From: Paraburkholderia sp. ZP32-5
GTDB taxonomy: Bacteria > Pseudomonadota > Gammaproteobacteria > Burkholderiales > Burkholderiaceae
Reading direction: 5' to 3'
Length of the DNA: 64,000 nucleotides
NCBI RefSeq assembly: GCF_021390495.1
Contig: NZ_JAJEJP010000002.1
Location: 806,001-870,000 of the forward strand
The notes below the pieces were generated by a model. The model searched no databases, had not been told where the DNA came from, and saw nothing but the letters and a program-made list of their open reading frames with translations. Made by a program: the position numbers and the translations under genes. Positions 20,581 through 29,386 of the stretch are shown here, piece after piece; the stretch's first letter is position 1, and each line of letters begins with the position of its first letter.

Positions 20581-20601
20581 TGCCTTTTCTCAAAATAGGC
20601 A
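20581..20601. promoter_or_regulatory. LysR T-N11-A box
   Basis: TGCCT and AGGCA arms separated by 11 nt, with further internal symmetry (TT/AA pairs), lie 12 bp upstream of the LysR start and 71 bp before mdlC. This matches the LysR T-N11-A consensus. Function is inferred from position. Confidence 0.5.
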
Positions 20602-20672
20602 ATTTTGGGTTGGCGAAGCGGCGATGATAATGGCTGTCGGATCTTTCGCGGTTACAAGACAGGAGACTTCGC

Positions 20673-22352
20673 ATGACAGGCAGCGCGCCGCAACACAATC
20701 ACGGGCAGGCGGACAAACCGGGCGCTCAGGACGCTCAGGCTCAGGTCACCCCGCAATGGACCGTTCGCGACGCGGTGATCGACTTCGCGCGCCGCGTCGG
20801 CATCACGACGATCTTCGCGAACCCCGGCTCGACCGAGCTGCCGATGTTCCGCGATTTCCCGGCCGATTTCCGCTACGTGCTCGGTCTGCAGGAAGCGGTG
20901 GTGGTCGGCATGGCCGACGGCCACGCACAGATCACCGGCAACGCGGCGCTCGTCAATCTGCATTCGGCGGCCGGCGTCGGCAACGCGATGGGCAACATCT
21001 TCACCGCGTTTCGCAACCGCACGCCGCTCATCGTCACCGCGGGTCAGCAGGCCCGCTCGATTCTTCCTTTCGATCCGTTCCTCGCCGCGACCCAGGCCAC
21101 CGAATTGCCGAAGCCCTATGTGAAATGGAGCATCGAACCGGCGCGCGCCGAGGACGTGCCGCTCGCAATCGCGCGCGCTTACGCGATCGCGATGCAGGAG
21201 CCGCGCGGCCCGGTGTTCGTATCGATTCCCGCCGACGACTGGGACCAGCCGGCCGCGCGCGTGGCCGAACGCGAGGTCGCGCACGTGATGCGCCCGGACC
21301 CTGCGATGCTCGCGCGCATCGGCGCGCTGCTCGACGCGTGCGAGCGGCCCGCGTTCGTGGTCGGCAGCGCGGTCGATCGCGCGGGTGCGGCGGCGGATGT
21401 CGTGCAGCTCGCGGAGCGGCATCGCGCGCGCGTCTACGTGGCGCCGATGACCGCGCGTTGCAGCTTCCCCGAACAACATCGGCTGTTCGCGGGCTTTCTG
21501 CCTGCGATGCGCGAGCGCATCGTCGAACTGCTCGACGGGCACGATGCGATCTTCGTGATCGGCGCGCCTGCATTTACGTATCACGTCGAAGGCAGCGGCC
21601 CGCATGTACCGGCGGGCGCGCAGCTGTGTCAGCTGATCGACGACCCGGGTGTCGCCGCGTGGACGCCGCAAGGCATCGCGGCGGCCGGCAACGTGCGGCT
21701 CGGCGTGCAGGAACTGCTCGCGCGCGCCGCGCCGAAAGCACGCGAATTGCCGGCGCCACGAGCAGTAGCGCCGCGCGCTCTGCCGCCGGCCGCAGGCGAG
21801 CGGATGTCGGCCGCCTTCGCGTTGCAGACGCTCGCCGAGGTGCGCGATCCCGATGGCATCGTCGTCGAGGAAGCGCCCAGCTCGCGGCCCGCGATGCAGA
21901 CCTACCTGCCGATCCCACGCGCCGGCGCATTCGTGACGATGGACAGCGGCGGCCTCGGCTATGCGATGCCGGCGGCGGTCGGCGTTGCGCTGGCACGACC
22001 GGGCGAGCGCGTGATCGCGCTGGTCGGCGACGGTTCGAGCATGTACTCGATCCAGGCGATCTGGAGCGCGGTGCAATTGCGGCTGCCGATTACGTTCGTG
22101 ATTCTGAACAACGCACGCTACGCGGCGCTGCAGGATTTCGCGCCGGTCTTCGGCTTCGCGCCGCACGAGACGGTGCAGGGCACGGATCTGACGGGCCTCG
22201 ACTTCGTCACGCTCGCGGCGGGCATGGGCTGCCCCGGTGCGCGGGTCAGCGACGCGGCGCAACTGGCGGACACATTGCGACACGCGCTGTCGGTCGATTC
22301 AGCTAATAGCGCGCACGGCGGCCCGACGCTGGTCGAAGTGATCATCGCGTAA
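20673..22352 (+). CDS. mdlC: Benzoylformate decarboxylase
   Basis: 559 aa, thiamin-diphosphate enzyme of the pyruvate decarboxylase family, benzoylformate decarboxylase type. It would convert benzoylformate to benzaldehyde and CO2. Visible features: the cofactor-activating Glu in GLQEAVVVG (E74), the catalytic His in NLHSAAGVGNAMG (H97), the second active-site His in FTYHVEG (H304) and the ThDP motif GDGSSMYS...NN (about 452-480). The first 30 residues are a disordered Gln/Ala-rich extension. GACAGGAGAC precedes the ATG. It is followed in the same orientation by an aldehyde dehydrogenase, an acid symporter and a porin. Confidence 0.92.
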   Translation: MTGSAPQHNHGQADKPGAQDAQAQVTPQWTVRDAVIDFARRVGITTIFANPGSTELPMFRDFPADFRYVLGLQEAVVVGMADGHAQITGNAALVNLHSAAGVGNAMGNIFTAFRNRTPLIVTAGQQARSILPFDPFLAATQATELPKPYVKWSIEPARAEDVPLAIARAYAIAMQEPRGPVFVSIPADDWDQPAARVAEREVAHVMRPDPAMLARIGALLDACERPAFVVGSAVDRAGAAADVVQLAERHRARVYVAPMTARCSFPEQHRLFAGFLPAMRERIVELLDGHDAIFVIGAPAFTYHVEGSGPHVPAGAQLCQLIDDPGVAAWTPQGIAAAGNVRLGVQELLARAAPKARELPAPRAVAPRALPPAAGERMSAAFALQTLAEVRDPDGIVVEEAPSSRPAMQTYLPIPRAGAFVTMDSGGLGYAMPAAVGVALARPGERVIALVGDGSSMYSIQAIWSAVQLRLPITFVILNNARYAALQDFAPVFGFAPHETVQGTDLTGLDFVTLAAGMGCPGARVSDAAQLADTLRHALSVDSANSAHGGPTLVEVIIA

Positions 22353-22397
22353 TAGCCGATGTGTGACGCGCATTCCCATTCAAAACGGAGACAAACG

Positions 22398-23849
22398 ATG
22401 AAGACCGTATCAATGCTGATCGCTGGCGAGCAGGTGCAGGCACGTAACGGCGCGACCTTCGAGCGCCGCAACCCGCTCGATGGCGAAGTGGCGACGCGCG
22501 CGCCGGCCGCGAGCGTCGAAGATGCGGTGGCCGCCGTCGATGCCGCCGCCGCCGCGTTTCCCGTGTGGTCGGCGATGGGCCCGAGCGAGCGCCGCGCGTT
22601 GCTGACGAAGGCCGCCCATGCACTCGAAGCGAAGGCCGACGCATTTGCCGCCGCGATGGCCGCCGAGACCGGCGCATCGGGTATCTGGGCCGGCTTCAAC
22701 GTGCATCTGGCGGCGGCGGGTTTGATCGAAGCGGCTGCACTCACCACGCAGGTGGCCGGCGAACTGATTCCATCCGATGTGCCGGGCAGCCTCGCGATGG
22801 GCGTGCGCCAGCCGGCGGGCGTGGTGCTCGGCATGGCACCGTGGAATGCGCCGGTGATCCTCGCGGTCCGTGCGATCGCGCTGCCGCTCGCATGCGGCAA
22901 CACGGTGGTGCTGAAGGGCTCGGAGATTTGCCCGGCAACTCACGGCCTGATCATCGAAGCGATGCAGCAAGCAGGCTTGCCGCGCGGCACCGTGAACTTC
23001 GTCACGAACGCGCCGGCCGACGCCGCGCGTATCGTCGACGCGATGATCGGACATCCGGCCGTGCGGCGCGTGAACTTCACTGGCTCGACGCGCGTGGGCC
23101 GCATCATCGCCGAGATCTGTGCGCGCAATCTGAAGCCCGCGGTGCTCGAACTCGGCGGCAAGGCGCCGCTCGTCGTGCTCGACGATGCCGATATCGGCGC
23201 GGCGGTGAACGCAGCCGTGTTCGGCGCGTTCGCAAATTCCGGGCAGATCTGCATGTCGACGGAACGCATCATCGTCGACGAAAGCATCGCCGATATGTTC
23301 GTCGATCAACTCGCCGCGCGGGCGCGCGCGTTGCCGCTCGGCGATCCGCGCAAGGGTCCGGTCGTGCTCGGCTCGGTGGTCGATATGAGTACCGTCGAGC
23401 GCTGCAACGCGCTGATCGACGACGCGCTCGCGAAAGGCGCGACGCTCGTATGCGGCGGCAAGAGCGAAACCACGCTGATGCCCGCGACGCTGCTCGATCG
23501 CGTGACGCCCGACATGCGCATCTACCACGACGAATCGTTCGGCCCGGTGAAGCCGATCGTGCGAGTGCGCGGCGAAGACGCCGCGATTGCATGCGCGAAC
23601 GACAACGAATACGGGCTATCCGCCGCCGTGTTCAGCTGCGACACGGCGCGCGCGTTGAACGTCGCGAAGCGCATCGAATCGGGCATCTGCCATGTGAACG
23701 GCCCGACCGTGCACGACGAAGCGCAGATGCCGTTCGGCGGCGTGAAGGCGAGCGGCTTCGGCCGCTTCGGCGGCAAGGCGGGGATCGCGGAATTTACCGA
23801 TCTGCGCTGGGTCACGCTGCAAACGACGCCGCGTCACTATCCGTTCTAA
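22398..23849 (+). CDS. Aldehyde dehydrogenase, probably benzaldehyde dehydrogenase
   Basis: 483 aa, NAD(P)-dependent aldehyde dehydrogenase superfamily, closest in character to vanillin, salicylaldehyde and benzaldehyde dehydrogenases. The general-base Glu is in LELGGKAP (E251) and the nucleophilic Cys in ANSGQICMSTER (C285). The cofactor region has APWNAPVILAVRAIALPLACGNTVVLKGSE and NFTGSTRVG. ATG at 22398 with GGAG about 8 nt upstream. It starts 45 bp after the benzoylformate decarboxylase, so oxidation of benzaldehyde to benzoate is the obvious role; NAD versus NADP preference cannot be read. Confidence 0.88.
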   Translation: MKTVSMLIAGEQVQARNGATFERRNPLDGEVATRAPAASVEDAVAAVDAAAAAFPVWSAMGPSERRALLTKAAHALEAKADAFAAAMAAETGASGIWAGFNVHLAAAGLIEAAALTTQVAGELIPSDVPGSLAMGVRQPAGVVLGMAPWNAPVILAVRAIALPLACGNTVVLKGSEICPATHGLIIEAMQQAGLPRGTVNFVTNAPADAARIVDAMIGHPAVRRVNFTGSTRVGRIIAEICARNLKPAVLELGGKAPLVVLDDADIGAAVNAAVFGAFANSGQICMSTERIIVDESIADMFVDQLAARARALPLGDPRKGPVVLGSVVDMSTVERCNALIDDALAKGATLVCGGKSETTLMPATLLDRVTPDMRIYHDESFGPVKPIVRVRGEDAAIACANDNEYGLSAAVFSCDTARALNVAKRIESGICHVNGPTVHDEAQMPFGGVKASGFGRFGGKAGIAEFTDLRWVTLQTTPRHYPF

Positions 23850-24201
23850 ACCGAAGCGTCGCGATGCCGGAGGCTGCGGGTAGCGCGGTTTCCGGCGTGG
23901 GCGCGATGGTTGCGCAGGCCAACAACCCACTTGCTTTCGACGAAGTGCACGTCGCCGATAACGTGCGGCATGCGCTCGCGCCGTCGACGCGCGCGGCTCG
24001 TCTTGACACGTCAAAGCAAAGTCCGAAGTAAAGCCCGTAGTAAAGCCCGTAGTAAAGCCGCCGGAGCCGCGGCCAAAGTCATGCCGAAACGTCATGGCTT
24101 TTGCGCGAATCGGAAATGCCCATCGCATCCGGCGCTGGCCATACTTGACGGCACCCAAAAAAGATAAACGCGCACCCAGCGCAAATCATGGAGACAAGCT
24201 G
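23850..24201. other. Intergenic region with 12-bp tandem repeats
   Basis: About 350 bp between the aldehyde dehydrogenase and symporter genes. The only structure I see is a tandem array of AGTAAAGCCCGT (two full copies and one partial, 24027-24059). No terminator or credible small gene is visible, so the downstream symporter may have its own promoter here. Confidence 0.4.
24027..24059. repeat. Tandem 12-bp repeat, 2.8 copies
   Basis: Unit AGTAAAGCCCGT repeated head to tail at 24027, 24039 and (partial) 24051. Possibly slippage-generated; no function apparent. Confidence 0.7.
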
Positions 24202-25611
24202 ATGAATTACGTTCCTCCGGCTTCCGCGACGGCTTCGAGCGCGCGCGACGAAGCGGCGCTTGCCGGCATCACGCGCAGCGGCGCGGTCGATATCGGTCAC
24301 GCGCTCGACGATGGTCCGTACACGCTATTGCAGAAGATCGCGGTGGTGCTCGCGGCACTGTCGATCATCGTCGATGGGTTCGACAGCCAGTTGATCGGCT
24401 TCGCGATTCCGATGCTGATCAAGGAGTGGAATATCACGCGCAATGCGTTTGCACCGGTGGTTGCGTCGGGGCTGATCGGCATGGGCATCGGCAGCGCATT
24501 CGCGGGTTTGTTCGCCGATCGCTTTGGCCGGCGCTGGGCGGTGATCGGCAGCGTGTTCGTGTTCGGCATTGCAACGTGCTCGATCAGCCTCGCGCCGAAC
24601 GTCGCGGCAATCGCGGCGCTGCGCTTTGTCGCGGGGCTTGGCATCGGCGGCGCGTTGCCTTCGTCGACCACGCTGACCGCTGAATTTACGCCCGCGCGCT
24701 TTCGTACCTTCGCGGTGACTGCGACGATTCTGTGCGTGCCGGCTGGCGGCATGATCGCGGGTCTGTTCGCCGCCCAGGTGCTGCCGGTGTATGGCTGGCG
24801 TGGGCTGTTCGTCGCGGGCGGCGTGCTGCCGCTTCTGCTCGCGATCGTGCTGCTGTTTGCGTTGCCGGAATCGCCGCGCTTTCTCGCTCGCCGTCCGCGC
24901 CGCTGGCCGGAGCTCGTCAAGCTGCTGCGGCGCATGGAGCGCGACGTGCCGGCCGAGGCGAGCTTCACCGACGTGCGCGAGCAAAGCGCGGAGAAACACG
25001 TCGGCTTCACCGCGTTGTTCCGCGACGGCCGTTCGCGCGACACCGTGGCGATCTGGGGCGCGTTCTTCATGTGTCTGCTCGCGGTATATGCGGCCTTTAG
25101 CTGGTTGCCGTCGATGCTGACGAGCGAAGGCCTCAGCGTTTCGCTGGCGGGCTACGGTCTGAGCGCTTACAACCTCGGCGGCGTGATCGGCGCAGTGCTG
25201 TGCGCGCTGGCGATCGGCCGCTATGGTTCGCGCTGGCCGCTGCTGCTGTGCTGCGCGGGCGGCGTCGCGAGCGCGTGGATGCTGCTCGGCGTCAGCGCAA
25301 CGCACAGCACGACGCTGATGATCGTCGGCCTCGCGCTGCATGGCCTGTTCGTCAATGCAGTGCAATCGACGATGTACGCACTGTGCGCGTACGTCTATCC
25401 GACCAGCGTGCGGGCCACGGGCACCGCGTCGGCGCTCGCATTCGGCCGCGTCGGCGCGATTCTGAGCGCATTCGCGGGCGCGGCGGTGATCACCGCGGGC
25501 GGCGCATTCGGTTATCTGCTGATGCTCGGTATTGCGATGGCTGTGGTGCTGGTCGCATTGGCGGTGGTGCGCCGGCATATTCCGCGGGCAGGTGCCGCAC
25601 CGGCGCACTGA
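24202..25611 (+). CDS. Aromatic acid:H+ symporter (MFS, AAHS family)
   Basis: 469 aa, 12-helix major facilitator of the aromatic acid:H+ symporter family (BenK/PcaK type). The diagnostic DGFD in helix 1 is at 58-61 (IIVDGFDSQLIGFAIP) and motif A is at about 102-112 (GLFADRFGRRW). PESPRFLARRP follows helix 6 and YPTSVRATGTASAL is in the second half. ATG at 24202 with GGAG upstream; the open frame extends farther without coding character. In this cluster it should import benzoylformate, benzoate or a related aromatic acid. Confidence 0.88.
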   Translation: MNYVPPASATASSARDEAALAGITRSGAVDIGHALDDGPYTLLQKIAVVLAALSIIVDGFDSQLIGFAIPMLIKEWNITRNAFAPVVASGLIGMGIGSAFAGLFADRFGRRWAVIGSVFVFGIATCSISLAPNVAAIAALRFVAGLGIGGALPSSTTLTAEFTPARFRTFAVTATILCVPAGGMIAGLFAAQVLPVYGWRGLFVAGGVLPLLLAIVLLFALPESPRFLARRPRRWPELVKLLRRMERDVPAEASFTDVREQSAEKHVGFTALFRDGRSRDTVAIWGAFFMCLLAVYAAFSWLPSMLTSEGLSVSLAGYGLSAYNLGGVIGAVLCALAIGRYGSRWPLLLCCAGGVASAWMLLGVSATHSTTLMIVGLALHGLFVNAVQSTMYALCAYVYPTSVRATGTASALAFGRVGAILSAFAGAAVITAGGAFGYLLMLGIAMAVVLVALAVVRRHIPRAGAAPAH

Positions 25612-25619
25612 TCGACGCT

Positions 25620-25647
25620 CCCTCGCGATGTGTTCGTATCGCGAGGG
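25620..25647 (+). terminator. Strong hairpin after the symporter gene
   Basis: CCCTCGCGAT pairs with ATCGCGAGGG (10 bp, 8-nt loop) 9 nt after the symporter stop. The only T run is about 20 nt beyond the stem, so it may be a pause or processing hairpin rather than a classical terminator. A smaller CCTCGCG/CGCGAGG hairpin follows near 25691. Confidence 0.4.
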
Positions 25648-25811
25648 GCCGCTCGACACGATCTGATTTTTCCCCTGCTGTCATTCATTCCTCGCGTACC
25701 GCGAGGGGATCGCGCACGCGCATTCGATACGCGTTGTGAACTAAAAAATTGCCGGGTGCGCAGCGCGACGCGCATTCAAAACAAGCCTTAAAACAGGAAG
25801 CGATGGAGACT

Positions 25812-26948
25812 ATGAAACTTCGGATTGCAGCAGCATTGGTGTTGTCGAGCATCAGCACGATGGTGTGCGCGCAGAGCAGCGTGACGCTCTATGGCATCGT
25901 CGATACCGGCATCGAATATGTGTCGCATGCGAATGCGGCGGGCGATAGCGTCGTGCGCATGCCGGGCATCACCGGCGAATTCCCGTCGCGCTGGGGCATA
26001 CGCGGCACGGAAGGATTGGGCGGCGGCGTGTCGGCGATCTTCGCGCTCGAAAGCGGCTTCAACCTGCGCAACGGTTCGCTGAATCAGGGCGGCCGATTGT
26101 TCGGCCGCCAGGCATGGGTCGGCCTGAATACGGCGTATGGTGCGCTGACTTTTGGGCGCCAGTACACGATGACGTTCTGGGCGTTGTCGGATGCCGATCT
26201 GTTCGGCCCCGATATCTACGGCGGAACCGCGTCGTTCGATCAATACCTGCCGAGTTCGCGCAGCGACAACACGATCGCGTACAAGGGCAGCTACGGCGGC
26301 TTTACGTTGGGCGCGACGTGGTCGTTCGGGCGCGACGCGACCGGCACCGGCAATTCGCCGGGACAGGGCACGTGCGCGGGTCCGACGGCAGGAAATGGAC
26401 CCACCTGTCGCGAGTGGTCGGCGATGCTGCGCTATGACCGCAACGGCTATGGCGTCGCGGCGGCCTACGATCAGCAGCACGGCGGCCCAGGCGCGCTGGC
26501 CAATCTGTACGACGGCACGCCTTCGTTCGACTTCTCGAACCCGAACGACACGGACGTGCGCATGCAATTGAACGGCTATGGTCACGTCGGCAACCTGAAG
26601 CTCGGCGGCGGCTGGATCGGCCGACGTGTCGACACCGTCTCGCCGGCCACGCCGAATGTGCATTCCGATCAGTTTTATCTGACGGCCTCATATCCGGTGA
26701 CGCCGGCGTTTATCGTCGATAGCGGCGTGTATCGCATCGTCAATAGCCGCGACGACGCGCGCGGCACGATTGCCGCGCTACGCACCACGTATCTGCTGTC
26801 CAAGCGTACCGCCGTGTATCTGCAGGGTGCGTATCTGTGGAATAGCGACAAGGCCGCCTATACGGTCAGTCAGGGTGGCGGCGGCACGACGCCGGCGCCG
26901 GGAGCGGGGCAGCTCGGTTTGATGGCGGGGCTGCGGCATAGCTTCTGA
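25812..26948 (+). CDS. Outer-membrane porin, Gram-negative OmpC-like family
   Basis: 378 aa, Burkholderia-type general porin, a predicted 16-stranded trimeric beta-barrel. The signal peptide MKLRIAAALVLSSISTMVCA is followed by mature QSSVTLYGIVDTGIEYVSH, the family's standard first strand. Other hallmarks are SRWGIRGTEGLGGGVSAIFALESGF, GRLFGRQAWVGL, the constriction-loop region (FDQYLPSSRSDNTIAYK) and a C-terminal Phe (GLMAGLRHSF). The start at 25812 gives a standard signal peptide; an ATG at 25803 would add three residues, and ribosome-binding spacing is imperfect for both. As the last gene of the aromatic block it probably admits the acids across the outer membrane. Confidence 0.9.
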   Translation: MKLRIAAALVLSSISTMVCAQSSVTLYGIVDTGIEYVSHANAAGDSVVRMPGITGEFPSRWGIRGTEGLGGGVSAIFALESGFNLRNGSLNQGGRLFGRQAWVGLNTAYGALTFGRQYTMTFWALSDADLFGPDIYGGTASFDQYLPSSRSDNTIAYKGSYGGFTLGATWSFGRDATGTGNSPGQGTCAGPTAGNGPTCREWSAMLRYDRNGYGVAAAYDQQHGGPGALANLYDGTPSFDFSNPNDTDVRMQLNGYGHVGNLKLGGGWIGRRVDTVSPATPNVHSDQFYLTASYPVTPAFIVDSGVYRIVNSRDDARGTIAALRTTYLLSKRTAVYLQGAYLWNSDKAAYTVSQGGGGTTPAPGAGQLGLMAGLRHSF

Positions 26949-27069
26949 GCGCGCAAGCGCGAACAGCACGCCGGATTCGCGGGCGCTTATTGCTGGTGTT
27001 GCTGATGAGCCCCGAAGCGGCGTACCGCGGTCCAGCCCCACTCGGGCCTGACCGCGGTGTTGTTTGTGC

Positions 27070-27801
27070 TCAACCTTGCCGAATGAAATCCGGCAACGGA
27101 CGCGCGTTCGGAGTCGGATTGCCTTTCGCATTGGTCGGAAGCTGCTGCGTCTGAAACGCGGTGAACATCGCGGCGAAGCCATCGGGGCGCTGCACGATCA
27201 CCGCGCCGTCCTGGAACGCGCCGTTTTCCTTGTAGTGCTTGCCCGGCGGATTGCCTTGATTCATATGGGTCTCGTGAAGCCCGTCTTTTTTCGGCAGGAA
27301 CAGAAAGCCGAAGCCGTACACGATGATTCCGGCCGTTGTCGGCGTCCAGTAATCGCGGTTGCGCAACTGGCCGCTGCCATTGTCGAACGGCAGGCTCTGT
27401 GACGGCTGGCTTTCATCGATGGTCAGGATTTCGTCGATGATGTCGTTGACGTCCGCGCGCTGGCCGTTTTCATCTTCATACGGCACCGGACGCATCCGGT
27501 GGATGTCGAGCAGGCTGCTGTCCTGCCAGTAGTCGAGCCGCGGAAAGCCGCTCGTGTAGAGGCCGGGATCGAGCGCCTCGAGCTTCGCGGTCAACGGGTC
27601 GGTGAAGTTCAGATCGGCATAGAAATACACGTCGTCGTTGCCGTCTTCTCCTGGTTCCGTCGAAGCGGAATTCACGACGAGGTTGAATGGCACGTTGTCC
27701 GCCGCGCAGATCGTGATCACGTAGTGCGGGCTGCCCACATACGAATCCTTGAACGGCGCCGCGCGCAGAAGCTTGCCCTTGAACATGCAGTATTCGTTCA
27801 T
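27070..27801 (-). CDS. DUF2278 family protein (YukJ-like)
   Basis: 243 aa, DUF2278. The conserved C-terminal core (ETHMNQGNPPGKHYKENGAF at about 177-196, then QDGAVIV) is intact. The N-terminal half has the family's FKGKLLRAAPF...SPHYVITI...PFNLVVNSAS pattern. No signal peptide. The biochemical role is not known to me. In this family the HMNQG and QDGA motifs suggest a metal- or ligand-binding site. It is convergent with the porin and stands alone. Confidence 0.85.
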   Translation of the reverse strand: MNEYCMFKGKLLRAAPFKDSYVGSPHYVITICAADNVPFNLVVNSASTEPGEDGNDDVYFYADLNFTDPLTAKLEALDPGLYTSGFPRLDYWQDSSLLDIHRMRPVPYEDENGQRADVNDIIDEILTIDESQPSQSLPFDNGSGQLRNRDYWTPTTAGIIVYGFGFLFLPKKDGLHETHMNQGNPPGKHYKENGAFQDGAVIVQRPDGFAAMFTAFQTQQLPTNAKGNPTPNARPLPDFIRQG

Positions 27802-28034
27802 TGCTGAATAGCCTTATGAAGTTGACCGGATAGCGATTCCATGATCGGGCGGGTCTGTTGCCGCAGCATGACCGGCTTGGTATTTCTATCTCAAGATCCG
27901 GCATCCGGCCGGCATCCGGCCATGCGTGCGACCAGCCTGGTTATAGACGCAAACATGCGCGAAAAAATCCGTGCACGTCATGTCGGGCACGCGCGATGCG
28001 CGTGGTTCAAAGGCGAGCGGGCAAGGAGCTGACC

Positions 28035-28396
28035 ATGCGCGTGCAGACGATAGAAATAGCGGACTTCCTCGTGACCTCGACAGTCATCCGCGATTCGGAG
28101 GGAGCGTTTCAATGGGTCGTGCTCGTGACCGAGCGTACCGGCGAACATCGCACGCTTGTGGAGCGCAGAGGTGTATGCGGCCACGTGTCGTGGGGCGATG
28201 CGCTGGATATGCCGCGCAGGCGGCGAGTCGCATTGCATCGGGACTGGACCGGGCGGGCTACGGAGGCCAGTTGCACGAGCAGCAGCGTAAGCCGGCAGAC
28301 GGCGCGCAGAACAAGTCTGACAGCCACGCGGACAGCGGACCGGAGAACAACCCGCGGCGTGAGCCCATGCGCCGGCCGCCAGGCGCGCATTGTTAA
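28035..28396 (+). pseudogene. Small unknown gene with apparent frameshift
   Basis: AAGGAG 6 nt before the ATG at 28035 opens a good coding frame (MRVQTIEIADFLVTSTVIRD...). At about 28208 this frame degenerates into Arg-rich sequence, while the +2 frame from 28208 reads YAAQAASRIASGLDRAGYGG and continues to a stop at 28396. Adding one T in the sequence CTGGATATGCC (giving GAT TAT GCC) would join both parts into a protein of about 120 aa ending in a hydrophilic tail. So this is either a single-base deletion (pseudogene) or a sequencing error. As it stands, the original frame runs to 28418. The family is not recognised. Confidence 0.55.
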
Positions 28397-28434
28397 TACG
28401 CCGTCAGGCGCGGCGTGACATCGGTGAGAGGAAG

Positions 28435-28743
28435 CTATGCGTGGACGGCCATGCTCATGACCGGAGTCGCGGCGTCGTTGTCGTGCTCGACCATGTCGTC
28501 GATGATGCGGCGGCCCGCGCTGTATCCGCCCATCAGCGCATCGACCTCGGTATCGAACGGTTGCGCGCCCGCATTGCTGAAGCGCAGCGGCGAGAAAATC
28601 GCGATCGCGTGGCCGTTGCGATACAGGGTGACGATCGCAACATGGCGCGAGCGGACCGCTTGGCGTTCGCAGGGGCGAAGCACAAAGTCGGACTCGACCG
28701 CCACGTCGATGATCAATCCGCGGTGTTGATAGGTTCGCATCAT
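28435..28743 (-). CDS. Small protein of unknown function
   Basis: 102 aa, soluble, family not recognised. The N-terminus MMRTYQHRGLIIDVAVE and a central basic stretch (RPCERQAVRSRHVAIVTLYRNGHAIAIFSPLRFSNAG) look like a compact alpha/beta domain. GGAGGA 7 nt upstream of the ATG supports the start. It is downstream of, and co-oriented with, the next small gene and convergent with the frameshifted gene. Similar lone ORFs of about 100 aa are common in Burkholderiales. Confidence 0.65.
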   Translation of the reverse strand: MMRTYQHRGLIIDVAVESDFVLRPCERQAVRSRHVAIVTLYRNGHAIAIFSPLRFSNAGAQPFDTEVDALMGGYSAGRRIIDDMVEHDNDAATPVMSMAVHA

Positions 28744-28818
28744 CGTTTGCTTCCTCCGTGGGTATTGACGCTTTGTAAGGAAGATCCGGCTTTGCGCTGT
28801 GCTGGTTCATTCAGTACG

Positions 28819-29115
28819 TCAGCAACCGGCGGGCGTATGCGCACGCTGCTCGATAACCGCATCGATCGCATCGAGTCGATGTAGCAATACCTGGGCCTGA
28901 GGTTCCAGTTCCGGCGGAACATCGAGATTGGCTTCGATGCGCGCTCGCCAGTAAGCGGGCAGCGTGACTACCGTCGCCTGCAGATCGATATGGTCATGGT
29001 CGTGCCGTACGAGCTGTTCGAGTCGCTGGATCATCGCGCTGATATGCGCGAGTTCGTTGGCTACATCGTCGTGGTTACGCAGAAATTTCACAGGATTGCT
29101 CCGTGCATTTCGCAT
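28819..29115 (-). CDS. Small helical protein of unknown function
   Basis: 98 aa, predicted largely helical (VANELAHISAMIQRLEQLVRHDHDHIDLQATVVTLPAYWRARIEANL), acidic/His-rich in the middle, family not recognised. The heptad-like hydrophobic spacing at about 18-40 suggests a short coiled coil. The ribosome-binding site is weak (GAG). The gap to the next small gene is 75 bp, so the two may be co-transcribed. Confidence 0.6.
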   Translation of the reverse strand: MRNARSNPVKFLRNHDDVANELAHISAMIQRLEQLVRHDHDHIDLQATVVTLPAYWRARIEANLDVPPELEPQAQVLLHRLDAIDAVIEQRAHTPAGC

Positions 29116-29340
29116 GCTCGTAAGTTACGCGCGGGCGGCGACATCTGAAGCATAGGACGGCGGCTTTTAAAAAGTACATCGGAATTTGCGTGTGCGTATT
29201 TCGCGGCTTCTGAACAGCCGCGCCAACGCGGTCGCTGCGCGGGCCGTGAGCCGGTGATGAAGACTGTTTCGCGCGGGAACGCCACATGCTGAAACAGCAT
29301 GGCGTGATATGTCGAGGGTGAGGGGACTCATCGGTAGAAG

Positions 29341-29372
29341 CCGGCACGGGCTTGCGCGCAAGCCCGTGCCGG
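29341..29372. terminator. Perfect 32-bp palindrome after the aminotransferase gene
   Basis: CCGGCACGGGCTTGCG followed immediately by its exact reverse complement. As RNA it forms a 14-bp stem with a 4-nt loop. It lies 15 nt beyond the aminotransferase stop and is symmetric, so it could act from either side. No U run flanks it, so termination may be hairpin- or Rho-assisted. Confidence 0.5.
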
Positions 29373-29386
29373 AACGACATCGCGCG

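Noticed and set aside
24027..24059. Tandem repeat considered as a CRISPR remnant
   Set aside because: The copies are adjacent with no spacers and only 12 bp long.
24565..25659. Very long Arg/His/Gln-rich minus-strand frames opposite MFS and other genes
   Set aside because: Typical antisense shadows of GC-rich genes; the + strand frames contain recognisable families.
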